NCBI GenBank assembly: GCA_050945755.1
Contig: JBMNTN010000022.1
Location: 1 to 29,432, forward strand
Reading direction: 5' to 3'
From: JAQVXR01 sp050945755
GTDB lineage: Bacteria; Bacillota; Dehalobacteriia; Dehalobacteriales; Dehalobacteriaceae
Length of the DNA: 29,432 bases
Shown here: one piece after another, positions 8,049 to 14,146 of the stretch
Numbering within the stretch: position 1 is the first letter of the stretch
Layout: each line of letters starts with the position of its first letter
Position numbers and translations under genes: made by a program
The notes under the pieces: model-generated
Database searches by the model: none
What the model saw: only the letters and a program-made list of their open reading frames with translations
Told to the model about the DNA's origin: nothing

Positions 8049-8707
8049 TTATTTTCTCCCTCCACTTCCTGTAAACGCTGTTCTAAATTAGCCACCCTCT
8101 GCTGCAGACTATAAATCATTTCAGCTACCGGGTCAGGCAGTTCCCCATGGTTTAAATCAATTTGCGCAAATTTTTTATCAGTAATTTTCCTACCGTCTTG
8201 AACCACTATACGGCCGGGGACACCCACTACCGTGCAGTTGTCCGGCACTTCTTTTAGAACCACTGAACCGGCGCCAATTTTTACATTATTTCCTATTTTA
8301 ATCGATCCTAATACTGTAGCGGCAGTACTGATAACTACATTATCGCCTATGGTAGGATGCCGCTTGCCTTTTTCCTTTCCTGTACCGCCCAGGACGACTC
8401 CTTTGTAAAGGGTAACATTTTTGCCAATCTGCGCAGTTTCCCCAATTACGATCCCCATACCGTGGTCAATAAATAATCCTTCTCCTAAAACGGCTCCGGG
8501 ATGAATCTCTATCCCTGTAATAAATCGGTTTAAATGAGAAATAAATCTCGCCAGAAAAACCCACCCTCTTTTATAAAACCGATGAGCCATCCGATGCATC
8601 CAAATGGCATGCAGTCCGGGGTAACAAAGTAGAACTTCCCAAAGGCTTTTGGCCGCCGGGTCTCGGTCAAAAACTACTCTAATATCCTCTTTTAACTGTT
8701 TGAACAT
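8045..8707 (-). CDS. cysE: Serine O-acetyltransferase
   Basis: CysE acetylates L-serine with acetyl-CoA, the first committed step of cysteine synthesis. The 220-residue protein has the short helical N-domain of the Bacillus/Clostridia type, then a left-handed beta-helix of hexapeptide repeats (IEIHPGAVLGEGLFIDHGMGIVIG at about 67-90, IGKNVTLYKGVVLGG, IGDNVVISTAATVLG, IGNNVKIGAGSVV) and the family motif GVPGRIV. His residues in FIDHGMG and RHPTIG fit the catalytic positions. The C-terminus ends in a short coiled coil (LQQRVANLEQRLQEVEGE). It is the first gene behind the Cys T-box, so control by tRNA-Cys charging is expected. Confidence 0.95.
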   Translation of the reverse strand: MFKQLKEDIRVVFDRDPAAKSLWEVLLCYPGLHAIWMHRMAHRFYKRGWVFLARFISHLNRFITGIEIHPGAVLGEGLFIDHGMGIVIGETAQIGKNVTLYKGVVLGGTGKEKGKRHPTIGDNVVISTAATVLGSIKIGNNVKIGAGSVVLKEVPDNCTVVGVPGRIVVQDGRKITDKKFAQIDLNHGELPDPVAEMIYSLQQRVANLEQRLQEVEGENK

Positions 8708-8811
8708 TGTTAATACTCCCTTCTAGCATACCACAATTATTATCTCTGAAACAGTTTCCAAATAACAAAGACCTAAAGTTTTTTATGATTCTTAATTGTG
8801 TCTAAATAAAC

Positions 8812-8847
8812 AAAAATCCCGCCGCTGTAGTTTCCTACAGAGACGGG
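8812..8847 (-). terminator. T-box leader terminator
   Basis: On the minus strand CCCG...CTGTAG, loop GAAA, CTACAG...CGGG is followed by ATTTTTG. It is the regulated terminator of the cysE leader, mutually exclusive with the antiterminator formed by the T-box sequence directly upstream. Confidence 0.88.
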
Positions 8848-9070
8848 TACACCGCGGTTCCACTCTGTTTGGGCGTCATGCCCCACTCAAAGCGCCTTTA
8901 ACGCAGGCAGACGCATAACCCTACTTCATTTTTCAGGCCATGTACTCCGGGGTGCATTTCAGCAGAAACAGTGCCTAAACCCGCTTCCACCCGGTGGCGG
9001 GCTCTCTCTGGAGGACCGCTAAAGCTTACTCTCCCTTTCATCGTAATGCTAGAGATATGAAAACTATTAC
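8812..9070 (-). promoter_or_regulatory. T-box riboswitch specific for tRNA-Cys, upstream of cysE-cysS
   Basis: The leader contains the T-box core AGAGTGGAACCGCGG (8866-8852), followed by the terminator. Upstream are Stem I elements: GGGAGAGTAAGC near the 5' side, CAGAGAGAGCCCGCC with the GGTGG distal region, and the specifier-loop segment TGAAATGCACCCCGGAG. The specifier codon is TGC (8956-8954), a Cys codon. The T-box bulge reads TGGA; its variable A would pair with U73, the discriminator of tRNA-Cys, which independently supports specificity. When tRNA-Cys is uncharged the antiterminator should form and cysE-cysS and downstream genes be expressed. A T-box between gltX and cysE is also known in Bacillus. 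Confidence 0.93.
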
Positions 9071-9074
9071 GTGC

Positions 9075-9104
9075 ATTATACATGGCTTCCATAAATTCAG
9101 TCAA
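9075..9104 (-). promoter_or_regulatory. Promoter of the cysE T-box leader
   Basis: On the minus strand: -35 TTGACT (9104-9099), 18-bp spacer, -10 TATAAT (9080-9075). The predicted start near 9068 is immediately ahead of T-box Stem I, so cysE-cysS can be transcribed independently of gltX. Confidence 0.82.
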
Positions 9105-9251
9105 TCCCATAAAATCGGATTCCGATAACTATTTCGCATTTTAATTCATCCAACGTATCAAAGCTTCCACAGGTAATATAAAGTACCGGCTTCGTCATAA
9201 CGAAATAATCTTTGATCCGTAAAGCACCTTGTAATATTAACAGCTTAAGAA
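9105..9251 (-). other. gltX-to-T-box spacer with a short uncalled open frame
   Basis: No standard terminator is visible after gltX. A codon-like frame runs from an ATG at 9198 to a TGA at 9097-9099 (33 aa, beginning MTKPVLYITCGSF) and stays open upstream through the spacer, but it has no ribosome binding site at the ATG and runs into the T-box promoter. The same bases also give an ATCAAAG/CTTTGAT stem with an inner TTCGT/ACGAA hairpin. I do not call a gene. Confidence 0.3.
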
Positions 9252-10724
9252 TTAAGGATTAAGCGTAAAGCCCGCTTTTTGCGCGCTGTCTGTCAACCTG
9301 GCCAGAATCATATCTTTTCCTAAAATAGCTGCTAATTTGTCAAGATCCGGACCATGCATCTGCCCGGTGAGAGCCACCCGAATTGGCATAAAAACTTGGC
9401 TCCCACCCAGTTTCGTTTCTTTGCGGATACTTTTTAAAATAGCCTTAATATGCTCCGGGTTTAATTCCTCGCTCGTCTGGATTTTTTGAACAAATTTAGT
9501 TACTACTAATGGGACATGTTCCTCACTCAATATATTTTTCGCCTTTTCACTTTCGAAAGTAACAGTGGTTCCCGTAAACAGCCCTATTTTTTCTTTGATG
9601 TCTGCCAAACAGGAAAGGTAATTTTTTAAAGTATCAATAACAAGATCAATCAATCTATCCTCTTCAATACTGTTTTCTTTCAAAAAACCTGCTTCCTTTA
9701 GATAGGGTACAGCCATTTCTTTTAAGTGTTCATTAGGCATGTTCCTAATATAATAACCGTTGATCCATTTTAATTTTTCCATATCAAAAACCGCCGGACT
9801 CTTAGAAACCCGCTCCAGACTAAACTTTTCAGCCAACTCTTCCAAGGAAAATATTTCTTCTTCCCCCGGAGGAGCCCAGCCCAAAAGGGCAAGAAAATTT
9901 ACTATTGCCTCCGGCAAGTAGCCTTGACCTTTATAGGCAACAACGCTTGTGGACCCATGGCGTTTACTCATTTTGGAACGGTCTTTCCCCAGAATTAAAG
10001 AAATATGAGCAAACTTGGGCTTTTTAAGTCCCAGAGCATCATAAATTAGCATCTGCCTAGGTGTATTGGAGAGATGTTCTTCACCTCTTAGCACATGAGT
10101 AATGCCCATTTCCGCATCGTCAATCACTACAGCAAAATTATATGTTGGAATGCCGTCAGATTTGACAATGATAAAGTCACCCATTTCCCCGGTTTCAAAA
10201 GTTACTTCACCCCGAACCAAGTCATCAATTTTAACTATGCAGTTTTCAGGTACCCGGAAACGAATTACAGGTTTACGACCTTCTTTTTCAAATTGCTTTT
10301 TCTCTTCTTCCGTGAGCTGTCGGCATTTGCCTAAATAACGAGGGGTCTCGCCTTTTGCCATTAACTCCTGCCGTTCCGCTTCACATTCTTCTTCTGAACA
10401 GTAACAATAATATGCAAAGCCTTTCTGAAGAAGCCGGTCAACTGCTTTTCGGTAAATATCGAGACGCTCTGTCTGCCGGTAGGGGCTATGTGGCCCACCC
10501 ACATCAATTCCCTCATTCCAGGTAATACCCAGCCATTTTAAAGCGTTTTTTATGTCCTCTTCGGATTCCTTTGACGAACGTTCAAGATCAGTATCTTCCA
10601 TTCTTAAAATAAAATCCCCGTGATTCTGTCTGGCAAACAAATAATTAAAAAGGGCCGACCTAGCCCCCCCAATATGTAACGGCCCTGTAGGACTTGGGGC
10701 AAAACGAACCCGTATTTTCTCCAT
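9252..10724 (-). CDS. gltX: Glutamyl-tRNA synthetase
   Basis: GluRS charges tRNA-Glu. It is a class I enzyme of 490 residues (normal) with RFAPSPTGPLHIGGAR (HIGH variant HIGG, 17-20), RMEDTDLERS, a Cys cluster CYCSEEEC...GKC resembling the zinc-binding insert, GEEHLSNTPRQ, the KMSKS variant KDRSKMSKRHG, and a helical anticodon-binding C-domain. The ATG follows GGAGGT with 10-nt spacing. It has an upstream promoter and lies downstream of the DUF1002 gene. With a separate GlnRS in the window, whether this enzyme still mischarges tRNA-Gln cannot be judged from sequence alone. Confidence 0.97.
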   Translation of the reverse strand: MEKIRVRFAPSPTGPLHIGGARSALFNYLFARQNHGDFILRMEDTDLERSSKESEEDIKNALKWLGITWNEGIDVGGPHSPYRQTERLDIYRKAVDRLLQKGFAYYCYCSEEECEAERQELMAKGETPRYLGKCRQLTEEEKKQFEKEGRKPVIRFRVPENCIVKIDDLVRGEVTFETGEMGDFIIVKSDGIPTYNFAVVIDDAEMGITHVLRGEEHLSNTPRQMLIYDALGLKKPKFAHISLILGKDRSKMSKRHGSTSVVAYKGQGYLPEAIVNFLALLGWAPPGEEEIFSLEELAEKFSLERVSKSPAVFDMEKLKWINGYYIRNMPNEHLKEMAVPYLKEAGFLKENSIEEDRLIDLVIDTLKNYLSCLADIKEKIGLFTGTTVTFESEKAKNILSEEHVPLVVTKFVQKIQTSEELNPEHIKAILKSIRKETKLGGSQVFMPIRVALTGQMHGPDLDKLAAILGKDMILARLTDSAQKAGFTLNP

Positions 10725-10767
10725 TAATAATAGACCTCCGCTCTCATAAGCTCTTAAATTCTTCCTA

Positions 10768-10797
10768 ATTATACCACGGGCCTTTCCAAGCTGACAA
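10768..10797 (-). promoter_or_regulatory. Promoter of gltX
   Basis: On the minus strand: -35 TTGTCA (10797-10792), 18-bp spacer, -10 TATAAT (10773-10768) preceded by TGG, an extended -10. It lies in the 80-nt gap before gltX. Confidence 0.75.
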
Positions 10798-10804
10798 GCT
10801 AAGA

Positions 10805-11689
10805 CTACCCCCCAAACAATGACCGTATCCCGGCAAAAAGACGGGCAAAAAAGTCAATTAACCTTTGGAAAATCCCTTGTATCCCTTGCCCCTGAGCAAT
10901 CAACTGGTCTAACCTCTCCCTGATATTTTTCAGTTGGCTGTTGATTTCATCCATATTTAAATTAAGCCCGTTAATCTTCTTCATTAGGTTAACCAACTGA
11001 TTAACCTGTTCCTCTGTAAGGTTTATCTTTAACTCATTAGAAATATTGATAATCACCTGGCGAATTTCATCGGCATCTTTCAGACCTCTTTCAATAACCT
11101 CCTCTTTAATGCGGATAATCAATTCTGTTGCCCGTCCGGAATCATTAATTGATTTGGCTATTTCCCCTGTGCGTACCATTTCCTCATTGGCTATATCTTT
11201 AGACTCTTTACTTAGGCTTTTGCCTGTCGCAGATTCAAAAGCTTTAAAAATTCCTGTCAGTGCTGCTGTTCCGGATACCGGAAAAGGGGCTGCAGCAATT
11301 ATCCTGGCATCTTTTACCTCTGCCGTAGCCAAAGCGTTCGCATAGATTTCCGGCGTCACCCAATTAATATTATGAGTCTCTACTTGAATTCCCTCTCCCG
11401 CCCCAAGGAGTTCTACGTAGGCACTGGAAATTGCTTTGGTTCCAATCAGTTCTTCGTCAACCAAATCCTGCAGGTACTCTTTTTCCTCGTCGTTACTCAC
11501 TTCCGTCACGGCAATTTGATTTTTTTCCTCTTCTGTAAGTCCAAAAGTTTTGTATACCTTATTTCTTTGGTCCTCTGTTAAATCTTTGCCATAACTGATC
11601 ACCCTTACTGCATCAGCACCGGCAGTAACTGAAAAAGCAAGTAATAAGAAAAGTGTCATGCCCTTAATTAATAAGCCCCTGTAACGCAT
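10805..11689 (-). CDS. Exported DUF1002 (YpuA-like) protein
   Basis: The 294-residue protein starts with a signal peptide (positive MRYRGLLIKG, hydrophobic core LFLLLAFSVTAG, likely cleavage after GADA). The body matches the DUF1002 family as I recall it: SYGKDLTEDQRNKVYKTFG, a strand with TEVSNDEE, YLQDLVDEELIGTKAISSAYVELL, then a helical C-terminus ending in an amphipathic segment (FQRLIDFFARLFAGIRSLFGG) that may touch the membrane. The frame opens at 11731, but the ATG at 11689 has GGGGGGA six to seven nt upstream and begins the signal peptide, so it is preferred. Function is unknown; B. subtilis YpuA is the closest named relative I can suggest. It lies between rmuC and gltX on the same strand. 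Confidence 0.82.
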   Translation of the reverse strand: MRYRGLLIKGMTLFLLLAFSVTAGADAVRVISYGKDLTEDQRNKVYKTFGLTEEEKNQIAVTEVSNDEEKEYLQDLVDEELIGTKAISSAYVELLGAGEGIQVETHNINWVTPEIYANALATAEVKDARIIAAAPFPVSGTAALTGIFKAFESATGKSLSKESKDIANEEMVRTGEIAKSINDSGRATELIIRIKEEVIERGLKDADEIRQVIINISNELKINLTEEQVNQLVNLMKKINGLNLNMDEINSQLKNIRERLDQLIAQGQGIQGIFQRLIDFFARLFAGIRSLFGG

Positions 11690-11752
11690 TGATTTCCCCC
11701 CGATATTTTTGGTATAACTTAGCATGCCCAAAAAATACCGAGAAAAAACAAA

Positions 11753-13087
11753 TTACATTGAGAGGGGACGGTAATCTGCCTCCTCGTCTTCTAATAAATG
11801 GACAGCATTTTCGGCAGGCAGTTCCTGTACCTTTTTCAGCTTTCGTTCAATAGTTCTAGTTTTTTTAGCCGCAGTTTCGATAGTATTACTCGCTTCCCGC
11901 AGTTTCTTTTGGGTTTTATCTAAAATATCTCCAAACTTTCCAAACTCGGTTTTTACTGCCCCCAATAACGCCCATACCTCGCTGGAACGTTTTTCAATTG
12001 CCAAAGTTCTAAAGCCCATCTGCAAACTGTTTAGCAACGCTGCCAACGTTGTCGGGCCGGCAACTACCACCCGATATACTCTCTGTAGCATCTCGCAAAG
12101 GCCCGGCCGACGCAGTACCTCTGCGTAAAGTCCTTCTGTAGGTAAAAACATAATCCCAAAATCGGTCGTATGAGGTGGGTCCAAATATTTTTCCTTTATG
12201 GCTTTTGCTTCTGTCTTAATACGGTTCTCCAACTGCCGGGCTGCTTCTTCCACCATTTGCGGATCAGATAGTTCTTGGGCTTCTAATAGTCTTTGGTAGT
12301 CTTCCTGAGGAAACTTTGCATCCACCGGCAGCCATACTTCCTGCTCATTTTCCCCTCTCCCGGGCAACCTGATAGCAAACTCCACTCTTTCGTTTCCTTT
12401 CTTCGTTGCGACATTTTGGGCATATTGCTCCTCGGTTAAAATCTGTTCAAGAAGACTACCAAGCTGGATTTCCCCCCAGGTACCTCTGGTTTTTACATTG
12501 GTCAGCACTTTTTTCAAGTCCCCAACGCCTGCTGCCAGTGACTGCATTTCTCCTAATCCTTTATGTACCTGCTCCAGCCTATCACTCACTAAACGGAAAG
12601 ATTCACCTAAACGTCTTTCTAAGGTAGCATGTAGTTTTTCATCAACTGTCGCCCGCATCTGTTCCAGCTTTCGACTATTATCTTCCTGCAGTAAAGTAAG
12701 CTTAGCCTCAATCGTTTCCCGCATTTTTTCCAATTTCTGCTCATTGGATTGGGTAAGATAAGCCAACTGCCGGGAAAACATATCCATTTGTTCTGTCTGG
12801 ATACGGGTCCCATCCGTCACTCGGGCAAGGAGTGAATCGCTCAGCCCTGTCAACACTCCTCTTAATTCCTCTCGTTCCATGCGGGCATTAGCATTTGCCT
12901 CTCCTCTATTTCTAGCTATTTCCTCTTGTAGCAACCGCCCGGTTGTTTCAATATTATTTCCCAACGCCTCCCAAGGTTTTTTTGCTCCCTCTTTTTTTAG
13001 TTGGCAGCTACGCTTAAATAAAACAACCATTAATATTAATACTACAATATTTAGCATTAACGACAACATTAATAGTCCTTCAATCAT
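11753..13087 (-). CDS. rmuC: DNA recombination protein RmuC
   Basis: RmuC family proteins limit inversion at short inverted repeats in E. coli and carry a nuclease-like core. The 444-residue protein has one N-terminal membrane helix (about residues 5-25), a long coiled coil (about 45-190) and the RmuC core with VKTRGTWGEIQLGSLLEQIL, VWLPVDAKFPQEDYQRLLEA, FLPTEGLYAEVLRRPGL and VVAGPTTLAALLNSLQMGFRTLAIEK. These motifs are typical of the family; its enzymatic role is still only partly understood. The ATG follows GGAGG with 7-nt spacing. It lies after the terminator of the ANTAR gene; I could not find a convincing promoter in the 110 nt between. Confidence 0.93.
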   Translation of the reverse strand: MIEGLLMLSLMLNIVVLILMVVLFKRSCQLKKEGAKKPWEALGNNIETTGRLLQEEIARNRGEANANARMEREELRGVLTGLSDSLLARVTDGTRIQTEQMDMFSRQLAYLTQSNEQKLEKMRETIEAKLTLLQEDNSRKLEQMRATVDEKLHATLERRLGESFRLVSDRLEQVHKGLGEMQSLAAGVGDLKKVLTNVKTRGTWGEIQLGSLLEQILTEEQYAQNVATKKGNERVEFAIRLPGRGENEQEVWLPVDAKFPQEDYQRLLEAQELSDPQMVEEAARQLENRIKTEAKAIKEKYLDPPHTTDFGIMFLPTEGLYAEVLRRPGLCEMLQRVYRVVVAGPTTLAALLNSLQMGFRTLAIEKRSSEVWALLGAVKTEFGKFGDILDKTQKKLREASNTIETAAKKTRTIERKLKKVQELPAENAVHLLEDEEADYRPLSM

Positions 13088-13201
13088 TTCTTTGCCTCCA
13101 CTTTGTTTTCAACCAAGAATTCTTCCCCAATTCTTCCACGGAAAATGCCGTTTCCCTCCTGCAGCTCTCTTTACAGCCAGGAATAAAATCATATATCCAC
13201 A

Positions 13202-13227
13202 TAAAAAAATAAGCCTTGCGCCAAGGC
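13202..13227 (-). terminator. Intrinsic terminator of the ANTAR gene
   Basis: The 6-bp stem GCCTTG/CAAGGC has a 3-nt loop and is followed by TTATTTTTTTAT on the minus strand, 15 nt past the stop codon. Confidence 0.85.
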
Positions 13228-13241
13228 AAGGACTAATTAAA

Positions 13242-13823
13242 TTACGCTGTTTCCATTGTTAATTGGTGAATCTTAATAACTTTTTCCGCTGCTTGCCGGA
13301 GGGAAATCCCCTGATTATGGCTAAGAATCTGGATAAAGTAAAAGGCTTGCACTACAGAAATCCCCCAGTTGTCTGCAAGGTACTGACTGGCCCTTCCTAC
13401 TATCTGCCGGGGAGTTTCCATCGAATTTATCTGTTCTCGGGCTGTAGAAATTTCCCGGTTTTTATGGAACTTTTCCATTAACAAAGTAATTGCTACCTTC
13501 CACTTTTCCCCGTCACCTGGATTCTTTGGACAATCTAATAATGTATTCCTAATTACCGGTGCAGTAACCTGTTTGTTACTTTTATTATTAAACAACAAGA
13601 GAGCTGCCAAATGTTCTTTATTCACTACTTCTGCCGTCTTCAGAAATGGAGTCGCTCCCTCCATTATAACTAAATCCGGGCGCTTAGAGCGAATTAAATT
13701 CAGCGCTTCTATGGGGTCATTAGAACAACCTGCCACCTTCAAACCTAAACGTTTAAGTAACTCTTCCACAGCCTTAACACCCTCTGACCACGAGCCAATA
13801 ATAACCGCTCTTAACTCCGACAT
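13242..13823 (-). CDS. Degenerate receiver-ANTAR regulator (putative RNA-binding antiterminator)
   Basis: The 193-residue protein has an N-terminal CheY-like fold (residues 1-110) and a C-terminal ANTAR three-helix domain (about 135-185: ASQYLADNWGISVVQAFYFI then SHNQGISLRQAAEKVI). ANTAR proteins such as AmiR and EutV bind RNA hairpins and prevent termination. The receiver looks unable to accept phosphate in the usual way: the acidic pair after strand 1 is G10-S11 (IIGSWSE), and the phospho-Asp position is Glu55 (LVIMEGATP). The frame extends to 13871; the ATG at 13823 starts the receiver and has GGGCGGTG upstream, so it is preferred. It has its own promoter, a leader with a terminator-like hairpin, and its own terminator. 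No paired histidine kinase is nearby. Confidence 0.8.
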   Translation of the reverse strand: MSELRAVIIGSWSEGVKAVEELLKRLGLKVAGCSNDPIEALNLIRSKRPDLVIMEGATPFLKTAEVVNKEHLAALLLFNNKSNKQVTAPVIRNTLLDCPKNPGDGEKWKVAITLLMEKFHKNREISTAREQINSMETPRQIVGRASQYLADNWGISVVQAFYFIQILSHNQGISLRQAAEKVIKIHQLTMETA

Positions 13824-13840
13824 GGAAACACCGCCCTTCT

Positions 13841-13888
13841 TTAAAATAAATAAATGTCTTTTAAAGAGCACTTACTCCCAAAAGACAT
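13841..13888 (-). promoter_or_regulatory. Leader hairpin with hexaloop and U-rich tail before the ANTAR gene
   Basis: Between the promoter and the start codon, ATGTCTTTT (13888-13880) pairs perfectly with AAAAGACAT (13862-13854). Inside, GGGAG pairs with CTCTT (two G-U pairs, one bulged U), leaving the six-base loop TAAGTG (13874-13869). The hairpin is followed by TTATTTATTTTAA. It is placed like a leader attenuator; regulation by the ANTAR protein itself is inference. Confidence 0.6.
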
Positions 13889-13933
13889 CCTAATTTTATA
13901 CATCCTTGGGGAAATATATATGTTATTGTCTTA

Positions 13934-13962
13934 ATTTTAGTATATTTCTCGAAAATGTGCAA
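13934..13962 (-). promoter_or_regulatory. Promoter of the ANTAR gene
   Basis: On the minus strand: -35 TTGCAC (13962-13957), 17-bp spacer, -10 TAAAAT (13939-13934). Start near 13927 would give a leader of about 100 nt that includes the hexaloop hairpin. Confidence 0.68.
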
Positions 13963-14065
13963 GATAAATCTTTTCTGAATATTAAATAATTTCCTACGCT
14001 TGTCTTATCTATTAATTTTCCATCTTTACAACCCGGATTATTCGAAAAAACTCTTATCATTCTTA

Positions 14066-14106
14066 CCTCAGAGAAAAGAAAAAGCACTGCTCAAGAGTGT
14101 GCTTTT
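14066..14106 (-). terminator. Intrinsic terminator of the RACo gene
   Basis: The 8-bp stem AAAAGCAC/GTGCTTTT (14080-14087 with 14099-14106) has an 11-nt loop and is followed by TTCTTTTCTC on the minus strand, 40 nt after the stop codon. Between it and the ANTAR promoter (13963-14065) I see no gene. Confidence 0.82.
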
Positions 14107-14146
14107 CCCTTAAAATATGGTCTTAATTTTTAATAAGGCAAAAATT

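Noticed and set aside
8898..9110. 70-codon minus-strand frame before cysE
   Set aside because: It lies within the T-box leader and its promoter; the conserved bases are explained by Stem I and the specifier loop.
11700..11752. GGTAT/ATACC inverted repeat between rmuC and the DUF1002 gene, possible terminator
   Set aside because: Short stem, very long loop and no proper U-run after it in the minus direction.
13088..13190. 26-codon frame ending in ATGA overlap with the rmuC start
   Set aside because: No usual start codon sits behind the GGAGGG sequence and the peptide has no recognisable features.
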